Shown here in pieces: positions 48,406 to 59,665 of a stretch of DNA of 64,000 nucleotides. The notes beneath the pieces were generated by a model. The model was not told where the DNA came from, made no database searches, and worked only from the letters and a program-made list of their open reading frames with translations. The translations under genes and the position numbers were made by a program. This stretch comes from Triplophysa rosa (taxonomy: Eukaryota > Chordata > Actinopteri > Cypriniformes > Nemacheilidae). Within the stretch, counting starts at the first letter, position 1. Every line of letters starts with the position of its first letter. The DNA is taken from positions 25,334,103 to 25,398,102 of the forward strand of contig NC_079891.1 in NCBI RefSeq assembly GCF_024868665.1. Reading direction: 5' to 3'.

Positions 48406-49040
48406 ATCCATTTATTTTGTTATTCAAGTAGCCAGCCATAAACACATCTCTACACAATCCAATGGTACTTGATTTGTGTTTTTGCATGCTAAAACATTTC
48501 AGAATGTGTGAAATTGATGTGTTGTGTAACTAATGTCTGTGCGGCACCTACGGATGTCACACTGAAACAGATGTGTGAAAGTCAGAGGTCTTATCAGAAG
48601 ACACACTGAACAGAAGACACAAGTAGGAGGAAGAAAGGGAGGTTTGTCCTTGAAGACTAATAACATCGCCGTGGCCAATCGTGAAAAAAGAGTCTTTCCG
48701 CTCACCACTATGCCTCTCATAAATATGGATTAATTAGAGAATGCTGATTGGAAAAACAAATAAGCTGAGGGTACACACAGAGACGCAAGATAAAAAAAGT
48801 TTATTATCACAGATATCGCACCCCATATCTGAATAACAAATTACACCAGGACAAATTCAGATTAAGATACCATGCAAATAGTAGAAGTAAAAAATTAAAG
48901 TCTGTTCCTCTAAATACATTTTTTAAAATCTGCCAACTTGATGTCATATCACAGAGACCATAGGAGACAGGTTACCTATGTTGTTTAAAATAACTTCTTT
49001 GTGACATATAAAATGAATCTAGTTTAATACAATGTGTTAT

Positions 49041-50179
49041 CAGTCATAATATTCACTGTAATGCCCATTGGGAAGTGACCTGATATTTGATTCTCATACA
49101 TGCTGTACCAGATGCTTACACTTAACATTAAGAAAATGTTTGCCTGGGGATTAGCAATAACCTTTATCAGACGTATACCTGTGATGTTCTCATAAGTCTT
49201 TCATAACACAAAAATATAACTGCGAGCACAGAACGAGCACGTTAAGATTAGCACCATGAGGACTATTAAAAGTAATCCAGTGGAGGAGGTGCTATTCCTG
49301 GCCACAATTGTCTTATGCATTAATAATGCCCCTTTTAATACAGCAGCTGTTGAATGGTTCAATTCAAATATCTGAATTCTCTCTTCTTTTCTGTCTTTGA
49401 TGTTTCAGGGGTGAGGATTAAAAGCTCAACGCAAAGTAAAGTTGTCCCTTCAGCATAATTTCTAAAACCAAGATATAGAGGTTTTGACGTAACCTTCACG
49501 CATCACATTCCTAACAGTGACACATTTCTAAAAAGGCATGAAAAATTACTTTCATTAAAAAATTTGACATTAAAATAGTTCTTTACTGCAACAATGTGTC
49601 TAATTAGATCAAGCAAATGTCAATTAACTACTTTAAAAAAGTATTAGAAACGATACAAACAAAATCATCATTTGCAAGTCTTTTGCATGTTTCAGCTTAT
49701 TAATGATGTACTTGAAACATATGCTTGTTTTCAGTTGATATTACATTTTAAAAGCATGTTGTTATTGCTGTTGTCACTAACATACAGTGCCTATGCAAAA
49801 GCACCTATTTTTATTGGAAAAAAACTTTTACATAAAAAGTGTTAATTCATTTTAAACTGTCGTTCCATCACATGAATTAAGCCATTGTTCCACAGGTACA
49901 TTGCGGTGGATTATTTATCTGTACTTGATTCATGTTTTTGCTTTTGTCATTTCCTCCTTCCTTCCTCATCTCCAAACCTTCATTGTTGCTGCTTTTTTGA
50001 TGTGCACTATAAATATTAACCAAAACAAAAGCAGCGATTTTTGCTGGCCTTCATCCATTTCAAATCCTTCTATGTTCACGACCATTTCTTATCATGTCTG
50101 TTAAAATCCATTTGAAGGCTTCTCCTGTCCCTCACTGTTTATATTTCTCTCATTTCAAGGGAATCCCGGTCAGATATTG
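49041..50179 (+). repeat. Tandem duplication, copy 1 (no SINE)
   Basis: Identical in order to 50,181-51,487 except that it lacks a 10-bp indel near the left end and the SINE with its target duplication. The 168-bp length difference is fully accounted for by these two changes. It ends CAGATATTG at the N. Confidence 0.95.
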
Positions 50180-50180
50180 N
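50180..50180. other. Assembly gap marker (single N)
   Basis: A single N sits exactly at the joint of the two tandem copies, so the duplication itself is unverified. Confidence 0.99.
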
Positions 50181-51487
50181 CAGTCATAATATTCACTGTA
50201 ATGCCCATTGGGAAGTGACCTGATATTTGAACAATCTTTAATCTCATACATGCTGTACCAGATGCTTACACTTAACATTAAGAAAATGTTTGCCTGGGGA
50301 TTAGCAATAACCTTTATCAGACGTATACCTGTGATGTTCTCATAAGTCTTTCATAACACAAAAATATAACTGCGAGCACAGAACGAGCACGTTAAGATTA
50401 GCACCATGAGGACTATTAAAAGTAATCCAGTGGAGGAGGTGCTATTCCTGGCCACAATTGTCTTATGCATTAATAATGCCCCTTTTAATACAGCAGCTGT
50501 TGAATGGTTCAATTCAAATATCTGAATTCTCTCTTCTTTTCTGTCTTTGATGTTTCAGGGGTGAGGATTAAAAGCTCAACGCAAAGTAAAGTTGTCCCTT
50601 CAGCATAATTTCTAAAACCAAGATATAGAGGTTTTGACGTAACCTTCACGCATCACATTCCTAACAGTGACACATTTCTAAAAAGGCATGAAAAATTACT
50701 TTCATTAAAAAATTTGACATTAAAATAGTTCTTTACTGCAACAATGTGTCTAATTAGATCAAGCAAATGTCAATTAACTACTTTAAAAAAGTATTAGAAA
50801 CGATACAAACAAAATCATCATTTGCAAGTCTTTTGCATGTTTCAGCTTATTAATGATGTACTTGAAACATATGCTTGTTTTCAGTTGATATTACATTTTA
50901 AAAGCATGTTGTTATTGCTGTTGTCACTAACATACAGTGCCTATGCAAAAGCACCTATTTTTATTGGAAAAAAACTTTTACATAAAAAGTGTTAATTCAT
51001 TTTAAACTGTCGTTCCATCACATGAATTAAGCCATTGTTCCACAGGTACATTGCGGTGGATTATTTATCTGTACTTGATTCATGTTTTTGCTTTTGTCAT
51101 TTCCTCCTTCCTTCCTCATCTCCAAACCTTCATTGTTGCTGCTTTTTTGATGTGCACTATAAATATTAACCAAAACAAAAGCAGCGATTTTTGCTGGCCT
51201 TCATCCATTTCAAATCCTTCTATGTTCACGACCATTTCTGCTCCGGGGGTACGTGTGTTCACCACTTGCTGTGCGTGTGTTCACTACTCTCTGGATGGGT
51301 TAAATGCAGAGGTCACATTTCGTTGCCTTGTACTTGTACATGTGCAATGACAATAAATTGAATCTAAATCTAAATCTAAAATCTAAAAAAAATTTCTTAT
51401 CATGTCTGTTAAAATCCATTTGAAGGCTTCTCCTGTCCCTCACTGTTTATATTTCTCTCATTTCAAGGGAATCCCGGTCAGATATTG
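50181..51487 (+). repeat. Tandem duplication, copy 2 (with SINE)
   Basis: It starts CAGTCATAATATTCAC right after the N, as copy 1 does, and runs on past 51,487 into new sequence. The open frames in both copies (49,901 and 51,051) translate the same non-coding sequence and have no family resemblance. Confidence 0.95.
51240..51391 (+). mobile_element. 5'-truncated V-SINE-like insertion with ATTTCT duplication
   Basis: It begins within the central/3' domain (GCTCCGGGGGTACGTGTGTT) and ends in a repeated AAATCT tail. ATTTCT flanks it (51234-51239 and 51392-51397). The empty site with a single ATTTCT is at 50,084-50,089 in the other copy, an internal proof of a recent insertion. Confidence 0.9.
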
Positions 51488-51600
51488 CCCTTTGTAGGCT
51501 GGGTTACTCGGTTTGTTCTGTTTGCCTTGCTCGTGTTCATGTCTGTTTGACTCTTGAATATGATTTATCCTTATAGCAGTATTTACATCCAAATGCTTAA

Positions 51601-52170
51601 AGGAGTCATATTGCACGGATAAAAAAAATATTATTGTTTGTTTTAGATGTAACGCAATGTGTATACACCATTTACAGTTTAAAAAACATTGTATTTTCCA
51701 CATACCGTGCATCTTTGCCCCGCCTCTCTGAAACACGCTGATTTTTTACAAAGCTCATCGCTCTGAAAAGCGAGATGTGCTATGATTGGCCAGTTCACCA
51801 GTGCATAGTGATTGGTCAAATACTGCAAGCATTTCACGTAAATGTAACGCCTCTTACCATATTCGGAACATCAGGTTCCAAAGCAATTGTACTGACAGGA
51901 GATACAATGAGATTTACAATTACGCCCACCTTAACTACGTGTAGATTTGGGCGGTTTTAGTCAAATCATGTTACGAAGTTACGTAGATTCACCGGGGTGT
52001 CGTTACACGAGGCGTTTCAGGCAAGTCTGGTTGAGCATTCGCTTTTAGATAGAATGCATCTTTTGTTCCCACACTTTCATTTGTGCAATTTTACGTGTCT
52101 AATACATGCACGGGCAACTTATAACACACCAAAAACACAGAAAAACACGTACTTCCGCCATATGACCCCT
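51601..52170. mobile_element. TTAA element (Kolobok-like), copy 3, 570-bp deletion form
   Basis: Exact TTAA on both sides (51597-51600 and 52171-52174) and ends AGGAGTCATAT / ATATGACCCCT. It retains both outer parts of copy 1 (CACATACCGTGCAT, CTATGATTGGCCAGTT, TTCGCTTTTAGATAGAATGC) but has lost the THAP-coding middle. Confidence 0.8.
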
Positions 52171-52316
52171 TTAACATCATCTGAATTTCCCAATGTTACA
52201 GTGATAAAGACTAAACTTCTTCATTAATCAGACACAGACAGAAGGTTAAATCTAATCAGTAACGTTTTCTGTGGATACCTGAGCTGGCATCTGGGGATCA
52301 CATGCGGAAGTTCATG

Positions 52317-52350
52317 AGAGAAAGAGAGAAAGAGAGAAAGAGAGAAAGTC
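52317..52350. repeat. GAGAGAAA microsatellite
   Basis: About four tandem units of AGAGAGAA/AGAG. Confidence 0.9.
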
Positions 52351-53574
52351 TCCTCCAAAAATCTAGGTCTCCACGCTAAATTACAGTGCCCACTGCACAT
52401 CTTTCCACATTAGCAGCATGAAAGCGACAGTATATTCCAAAACCACCCCTTTCTGTGCTTGTGGTGGTGGTTTGCAAAACTTTGTCGACAGCAAAAAAAG
52501 TGCCACATTGTGAGAGCTTCAAAAAAGAAATATGCAAAAATCAGCAAAAAAGATTTTTAACAGATTTAAGCAATATAACCAGCAGTATCAGTTGCACTAC
52601 ATGCCTACACAAGTCAGTTTCAACCCATACACCCACACGGGGCAAGCCAGCCAAATGACACACCCGACGTGCTCACACCAAACAAAAACAAAATTAATAT
52701 TTTACATACACCAGCCCACAACCTTCTTGTATTCTATGCTTGTCTGAGCAAATACATTATGATCCCGTCTGAGCCGGCTTAGATTACAGCTCTGCTGACA
52801 AGTGGCCATATAACTCTCTCCTCAACAACCACCAAGACGCACCCAAAGATGAGCTGCTCTTCCACTAAACACAGATCAGAGGACATGCATGCAAAGCCTC
52901 TTATGAGTGATCATACCACATTTCTGTAGGCTTTCTATACAGTGGGGCAGTATCTTACACTGAAAAAGGACATTATATCATAATTTCACAGCATTGTATT
53001 GTGGTTAAAGCGCAGGCAACATGCTATTTCATGCATTCTAACTTCTTTACACTGTTAAACGTGCTGGCTTCTCAAGCTTAACGTGGTCAACTTGTCAAAA
53101 AACGAGTTGAACATATGACAGTATATCTGTGCTCGATTCACTCCGCCAGAGTTCGTACAGGTTTTGGAAAGTTTTTTTTTAACATGGAATACCATTACGT
53201 AACAAGGGTTCTTAGTCCCTTATTGGACAAAAAGCATGCCCACGCTCAAGTAGTGCCCCCCTGCACGCCTGGAAATAATCGTACAGCTGTATGTCTTTTA
53301 TTAATTTGATCAAACTAAATACTCTTCGAAGATACAAAGTAGACACGTGCTGATATTCGGTAATGCGGTTAATCGCGGTAACAGATTTGCACGATGTTGT
53401 TATCGCGGGCACTTTCAAACGCGTATTTGTTTCTTTTTTAACCGGATAAAAGTACACTGTGTGTATGCTGCGTAGGAATGCGCACTCTGATCTAAACAAT
53501 CCCATTCCCCACGTGGAGTAGCCTACGTGTGTGTGTGTGCACTCTGATGTAAACGTACCACACGGAGAGGAAGC

Positions 53575-53750
53575 ATGGCGGAAGGAGAAATGCTGCTGAC
53601 GATGTATCCCCCTTGAGGTTTGGAAATATTTTGGGTTCCAAAAAAATTAGGACGTTTTCCCTTTGTGTAAGACATGTGGACGGAAAGTGGCAGCGAAACA
53701 AGGGAACACGTCTAACATGTTCGCTCATCTCCGTGACAAACATCCGATTC
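53575..53750 (+). pseudogene. BED zinc finger remnant of hAT transposase
   Basis: An ATG at 53,575 opens MAEGEMLLTMYPP, then a TGA; the same frame continues to LCKTCGRKVAAKQGNTSNMF and AHLRDKHPIQF. The C-x2-C, then H-x4-H pattern (LCKTC, HLRDKH) is a BED-type finger, the usual N-terminal DNA-binding module of hAT transposases. The catalytic domain is gone. Confidence 0.8.
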
Positions 53751-53996
53751 AATTCACTCTATGCATGGCCACTTTCGCGTTTAGGCTCAGTTGTTATCTA
53801 GCTTCCGGCGTGCTTACTAATGCGTGCTTACAACCAATGCTTGCCTAACGTTTTAATGAGCTGCCGTTAGGACACAGCAATATTGAGACGTCGCACCTGC
53901 ACGACGAAGGTATTTAAAGCTTCTTGAACTCATTACTACAACAATGTATTGATAAAATATATAAAACAGGAATGCAACAAAAGTTAATATATACTG

Positions 53997-54022
53997 TATA
54001 TATAATATAATATAATATAATT
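53997..54022. repeat. TATAA-type short tandem repeat
   Basis: Tandem TATAA units within the hAT remnant. Confidence 0.85.
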
Positions 54023-54984
54023 AAATGAAATCGCTAGATAATCAAAATATTCGAATATAATATGCGAAAAAAGACCACGCTAGGACCTCGTTTTGCTGTG
54101 GGAGAATGCTATACAGTGAATTCAGGGAGATAAAGGCAAGTTTATGAAACTTTGTCTCATTTCCGTGTCGAATACCCCAAAAAACAACAAGTTGAATGAC
54201 AAGATGCCAAAGTTACACAAACTGTTTTCATTTGGATGTAGCTTTTTTTGACGTAGTTTAAGAGTTGGCTAGAGGTCCTCTAGGCTAACGTTAGCTATGC
54301 TAAAGTTTGCGTCATTTATTTGAACAACTAAAATACAATAACTGACTAAAAGTAAGCCGAGTAATTAAATTTGACAGTGTGGCAGAATAATTATTTTAAT
54401 TATACGTTGATGGAACGCAATAAAGTCATACACTGTCACAAAGTGCGAGTGAATTTGCTGTTTATAAATGTTTAGCTTGCTATAATAGTTAACACACTGG
54501 CTTGGCTTGTTATTCAACCAATAATAATAATAATATGAATTGTAGTACTAGCGTTGTACAGACATAAGCATATTTAAAAGCAGTTAACAAAAGTTGTTCT
54601 TTTGCAGTTTGCACTTTATTCTGTTTGAATAAACTCTGTGTGTTGTTTTATTTATATTTATTTGTATTTACTTGTAAATGTTTGAGGTTCAATTAATTAT
54701 TTAAAATAATTAAAGTTGTTATCAAGAGGAAAACACTGAAGTTGGTTTATATTTTTCAACCTGCATTTCTCATATGATCGAATATCACGATAATATAGCT
54801 TACCACGGTAAAACCTTGCTCAATTAATCGCAGCATGGAAATTTGATACCGGCACATGCCTAATGCAAAGTATGCAATACTACTGTATAGGTACTCAAGA
54901 TTAATATGAGATTGGCAGAAACTGCGTGTGTTACCTCATCTTTAAACATTTAGAATGAGAAATTGATGAATGCATAAATGTTAC

Positions 54985-55269
54985 CGTGACGAGGAAGGCG
55001 TGACGAGAGCCATGGGGCATCATTCCGGCCTCGTATCTCTCACGGAGGAGCGGAAGCATAAAAGGACGAACGGCAGGAGAATACGGCGAGAGAGGACCGG
55101 GCCCGGAAATGTTAAGTTTTCTGTTTGTGTTTGTGTGGCCGGCAGTCGTCCGTGAGGGGCTGCTGGCCTTTTACTTCCGTATTATTGTTTGTTTATTTTT
55201 GATTAAAGTTTATTGTTAAATGTTAGCCGGTTCCCGCCTCCTTCCTTCCATTTTATTGAACTTGCTACA
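54985..55269 (+). mobile_element. Solo LTR, 285 bp, with GTTAC duplication
   Basis: It starts CGTGACGAGGAAGGC (a TGTGACG-type start with one change) and ends CTTGCTACA. GTTAC flanks it (54980-54984 and 55270-55274). A CATAAAAGG TATA-like box is present. It belongs to the family of the LTR at 17,224-17,535. Confidence 0.82.
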
Positions 55270-55479
55270 GTTACTATTAAGGGCTAATGCATGTTGATTA
55301 TGAGAAATTGCATAAGTAAATAATGAACATCCATGATTTATTGCTAATGGGCCCTTGAGCAAGGACTTTAACCAAAGGTTTCTCCTGAGGGATTTCTCCT
55401 AAGTCACTTGACTAGAAGCTTTTAACACAAGACAGACATACTTTTTCTATATGGGACAGGGACAAGAAGCAAATCTCAC

Positions 55480-55581
55480 CTCATAATGTGCCACTCTCTG
55501 TGATTCTGAGATGAGCTGTGCGCTGCACACTTTGCAGTAACTGTCTGTGAAAAGGCTGTGGTCCACCTGTGTTGACTTCAT
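55480..55581 (-). CDS. zmat4: zmat4 first coding exon (start codon, first zinc finger)
   Basis: This exon starts at ATG (55581-55579), directly after a pyrimidine-rich acceptor ending in CTAG. It ends with GAG before a GTGAGA donor, in phase 0. It encodes 34 residues, opening [19 protein letters not shown] and ending RVAHYE, which I recognise as the N-terminus of ZMAT4. Cys16, Cys19 and His32 of the first matrin-type C2H2 finger lie here; the last His is in the next exon. ZMAT4 is a small protein made of matrin-type fingers, a class associated with nucleic-acid binding; its precise role is poorly known. Because the acceptor abuts the ATG, the 5' UTR must be in one or more further exons beyond 55.6 kb, which I could not identify. 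Confidence 0.95.
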
Positions 55582-55639
55582 CTAGACAAAAACAAAGACG
55601 ATTTTAATATTACAAAACATAACAATGCTCAGTGATAGT

Positions 55640-55800
55640 TGGTATTGGTAACCTAAAACCGTTGGTCCCCATTGACGTCTATTGTATGGACACAAAACCA
55701 TTACAAGTTAATGGGGACCATCCATTTGCGTTTACCATCGTTCTTCAAAATTTCTTTTTTTGTGTTTTGCAGATGAAAAAAGTCATACAAGTTACAACTT
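55640..55800. mobile_element. Cyprinid MITE, hairpin core
   Basis: GTTGGTCCCCATTGACGTCT pairs with GTTAATGGGGACCA further on, and it ends AAAGTCATACAAGTT. Same family as 59,352-59,665. Confidence 0.6.
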
Positions 55801-56749
55801 ACCATATTAAATACAGCAGAAAACCACTGCACACAGTACATTGCTATTTTAGACATACATTAGGTAAAACACAGCACTGTCATAAACACGTGTCACATCA
55901 ATTATTCATAACAACATGTTGTTTCCCTCCCTTTTATGTTAGCTAATTATTTTAGCATGCGCTATAGAACACTGCACTAGGACTTGACATGTCTATGACA
56001 CGCTTTCATTTGAGCTCCCCACAGAAGCGGCTTATAACAAACTGCAAAGGTTGCAAAGCAACAAGGAAAATCCTTTTTTCTTGTGGTGACGATTTTTAAA
56101 AATCCAGCTGTAAAAACCAATAGAACAAATGCGTTTTCACAAAGTTAGCTTAGCTTTTAACTTCTTCAATACCGTGTGCTTTGCAGATGATAAGTGAAAA
56201 AGTCCAAAGCTCAAGAGGCTACAATTCATACATTATTTGACAGTTGCCTCTGGATGCAGGTAGAAGTTTAAAAAAGTAATAAAGAGATTAAGGAACAGGA
56301 AGAAAACCTTGGCAATAACAAACACTTGAAACTTCTACTGAGGGAGAGAGGTGCTGCTCTCAGAATAGAGGCTTTAAATTCGGCATACTTTATATACATC
56401 TCCATTATGGAGAACTTTAGTTGTTTGTGTGTCCTGTGGGTAATGCAGAAACTGATCACTGTAGTTCCTCAAAGTCCAATAAGAGCACTATCATTACTAC
56501 AACATTTACACAGGTGTAAAGGCAAGGATTCAAAACCCTACCAAGCCACAAAAACAAACAACCCCAAGCGCTTTGCTGGTGTCCTGACTGTCCAGAGCTG
56601 TGTGGTGCCAGACAACCCACATAAACAAATCTGTAACTCTGTTGCGTGTACTTTATAAGCTATTCTAATGTTTTCCTTTTTTAGTGTTTACTAAAAAACA
56701 CAGTTGACTACCATAGTATGAAAAATTGCTTTATAAATTTATTTGTCCT

Positions 56750-57018
56750 GTTGACCACAAAAGAAGATATTTTGAAGAACGTAGGGAAAAGAAGATAAAT
56801 TGAAGAATGCAGGAAAGCCAACAGTTCTGGGGCACTTCATTGTATTTTCCCTACTATGGTAGTCAATGGTGGTCAAGCACTGTTTGGTTACAAGCATTCT
56901 TCCAAATATCTTTCTCTGTGTTCATCAGAAAAAAATATTTTTTACAGAGTTGGAACAACTCGAGGGTGAGTAAATGAAGACAGAATTCACATTTTTTGGG
57001 TGAACTGTCCCTTCAAGC
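56750..57018. mobile_element. Cyprinid MITE copy
   Basis: GACCACAAAAGAAGATATTT at the left; GAGGGTGAGTAAATGAAGAC and GGGTGAACTGTCCCTT at the right, the typical end of this family. The central part contains an imperfect hairpin. Confidence 0.65.
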
Positions 57019-59167
57019 CATCATATTGTGTTGCAGTTTCTGTTGAGTGGTCTCTCCTTTTAGCTGTGTCAGGGTGTTTGATCAGGCCTGAATCTCAAAA
57101 CACACTATCTTGCCAGATGATTTTGAGTTTGGCATCTACGTTGGTGGATTGACTTTTATACTTACTCTTGGCAGTCTTTTGTATTATTTTGCACCACAGC
57201 TCTTACGCGAAGCCAGATTAAGACACTGGGATTTTCACTTTCCAGCATGCTCCGATTTTCAAATGCTAATGACTTTGCAACTTGCCTAAGACTGAATAAA
57301 TAAACATACTGAGCAGTTCCCAAATAGAGCTGGTGATATTAATTCATGCATAAATATTAAGTATAATGTCATTATCACATTCAAGTCATTCAGATGTAAT
57401 TATTATAATCTTTTAGTCATCAGATAACTTAAATTTATCCCAGTCGCTGATCTAAATTATATTTTATAAATGCTGCATGCGTCAGATTTAAAGTGCCTTT
57501 AAAGATTCCAAAGCACTGCTGCTCTTGAAATCGTTTTTTTGCAATCTTCAGTTTCAGTTTCTGACGTTATTCTCAAAGATCAATGCAATGCATCATTGAA
57601 AGCACTCAGCTCTTGCTGTGATGCATCTACAACAACATGCAGCAATATTAAACCCCTTCTTTAGGTCTTTCGGCTTCTGTGTGTCCTCATCTCACCCATC
57701 CTGAAACCACAGCAGATCATCAGAAAAAGGCAACTTTCTCCAGAAAAATGTGAGTTCAGGACAGAAAGTCCACACTGTTGTGTCTTAAGTTGCTCTGGGC
57801 AACAGACAGGCGCTGCAACAGCACAAGTTAGCAAAAATGAGAATAAAGAGTATGAAAGATAACCCAGAATGCTGCAGAATGAAGAAGCAGAGGGAGCAAA
57901 TACAAAAGAAATGGATAGCGGGTGTGAAGAGGGGCGGTTTCTCTGTCAGACTCTTTCTCCGAGAAAGCAGTGCATAAATTCAACAGAACAAAACAGGCAA
58001 AATGCTATCACTGGAGTCCAAGCACAATCGCTTTGACAAACACACATACATACACAACCACGTCTAAGAAACAATTGCATTATTAATCTGTCGGAGGCCT
58101 ACTCAGAGAGAAATATGGGTTGACTGGGCCTGGAGAAACTCTCGTCCTCTTTTTCTCAGAGAACGTTTGTCATTATTTGCATGCGAATATGATTTACACA
58201 ACATAATCACAATCGGTTTACTTTCTTTCTTAACGTCTCTGTGCACAATTCTTCAAAGCATGCTGTTATTTGGGGGGGAAAAAACACATAATATTTCATC
58301 ACAAATTTGCTTCTGAAACTACTTTTATGCTCAAGTAACTGAATGACAAGCAAATATGGAAAATATAACTAAGCCATGTTGAAAGTGTTTGGATCCAATC
58401 CAATCCTGATGAATATAGTAAGTACCAAAGTCAAAATTTTATATTATGTTATACTCGGAAACAACTTTCCAGAAATGCATTTGCGTGGTGTTTCGTGGTC
58501 TGTGTCCAAATCAGCCTACCGCTTCAAAGTAGATAAACAAGAGAAAACAGATTTACCTGCCCATCACTCAAACTATCCCAAACCACACACTGCACACACA
58601 CACTGACTACAGCTTTCTTCTCAGTGAACCTGATAGGACAGAATAAGATTTTGAGTAGATCTGCCTGCGCATCCACAGTCAGGAGCATGCATGTGAGCTA
58701 CATCAGAGGTTCAGAGAGGGCAGTGCAGTGGGCGGCCCTGGCGAATGCTGTCACAGGTGTGCTGTAATCCGTTATGGGAGGTACTGAGCTGGACAGCAGC
58801 TGCTTCAAGGTCTTCCTCTCTCTGACACACATTAGCTAGAGAAAGTCCTGACACTGCAGACTCATTTTTAAGGCTCTTTTACTTTTTGGAAACATCAGGA
58901 CATTTGGGTTTCAAATGTTAAACATACCCAGACAAACTAAATTTAACACCGGGTGGCAAACTGACACTTCTAGTGTATTTAATATATAGGGTCAAAATGT
59001 ATTAAGAGTTTCACAGGATGTTATATTCTTTAGAGGGGGTCTCATTACAGCTTACTGAGTCAAATTATACTTCTTTCATCATTTACTTACCCTCACGTTG
59101 AAAGCCCATTTGGCTTTCATTTTCAGTGAAAAAAGAGAAATTTACATGCAATTCACTCAATGGGCAC

Positions 59168-59334
59168 TAACACTTACACTGTGTCTACACCGGACATGAC
59201 CGGCGTGACGTGACATGATGACACGTATCCAGTGTGGACAAAATGTAAAATTATAATGGCTTCTAATGTGTTCTATTGTCTTTTGTCGTGTCGTGTCGCA
59301 TCGCGCCATGCCTCGTCCAATGTAGACAAGGTTA
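59168..59334. mobile_element. MITE, second copy of the CTAACACCGTGTCTACACC family
   Basis: ACACTGTGTCTACACCGG at the left and CCAATGTAGACAAGGTTAC at the right. The middle TAAAATTATAATGG block is shared with 20,424-20,558. Confidence 0.65.
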
Positions 59335-59349
59335 CAATTGTGAAGTCAC

Positions 59350-59665
59350 AGTTCACTTTCAAAATGAAAATTAATCATTTACTCACCCTGGTGTCATTTT
59401 AAACGTGTGTGATTTTCTTTCCTCTGCAAAACACAAAAGAAGATATTTTTAAAAATGTTGGTGACCAAAAACCGTTGGTCCCCATTGACTTCTATTGTAC
59501 GGACACAAAACCAGGGCAAGTCAATGGGGACCAGCGGTTTTTTGTTACCAACATTTTTAAAAATATCTTTTGTGTTCTGCAGAAGAAAGTCATACAAGTT
59601 TGAAATGAAAAGTGAGTGTGTAAACAATGACAGAATTTTTATTTTGAAGGTGAACTATTCCTTAA
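59350..59665. mobile_element. Cyprinid MITE, near-complete copy with long hairpin
   Basis: It opens CAGTTCACTTTCAAAATG and TTTACTCACCCTGG and closes GAAGGTGAACTATTCCTT. Inside, the left arm (AAAAGAAGATATTTTTAAAA, then CCCATTGACTT) pairs with the right arm (AAGTCAATGGGG, then TTTTTAAAAATATCTTTTGT). The open frames on both strands are hairpin translations. Confidence 0.7.

Larger units (their letters stand above)
53340..54862 (+). mobile_element. hAT transposon remnant with 8-bp duplication
   Basis: The termini TAGACACGTGCTGATATTC and, reverse-complemented from the right, TAGGCATGTGCCGGTATC are imperfect inverted repeats. The flanks ATACAAAG (53332-53339) and ATGCAAAG (54863-54870) are 8 bp with one mismatch, the duplication size of hAT elements. 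It carries a BED-finger remnant but no transposase core. Confidence 0.85.
39934..55479 (-). other. zmat4: zmat4 intron between coding exons 1 and 2
   Basis: About 15.5 kb, the largest intron seen. 39.93-41.87 kb is very AT-rich with no recognisable gene or element. Downstream in the window it contains a triple nested insertion, a SINE, two LTRs, an LTR-disrupted TIR element, an N-joined tandem duplication, a TTAA element, a hAT and a solo LTR, each listed separately. Between these (43.3-44.0, 44.3-45.9, 46.5-47.6, 48.4-49.0 and 52.2-53.3 kb) I see nothing beyond short low-complexity tracts. Confidence 0.8.
55582..59160. other. Upstream or 5' intron of zmat4
   Basis: The acceptor just before the ATG shows that this sequence starts inside an intron, so a 5' non-coding exon must lie further up, within or beyond the window. 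Two MITE-like copies (55.64-55.80 and 56.75-57.02 kb) are present. The rest shows no coding exon. Base composition near 58.6-58.85 kb is more balanced, but I found no specific promoter or first-exon signal. Confidence 0.6.

Noticed and set aside
49901..51350. Repeated frames in the tandem copies as a duplicated small gene
   Set aside because: They translate the same AT-rich intronic sequence; copy 2's frame simply runs into the SINE. No homology recognised.
59394..59627. Overlapping frames with the same NKKPLVPID-type peptide on both strands
   Set aside because: They come from the two arms of a MITE hairpin; the same translation on both strands is expected.
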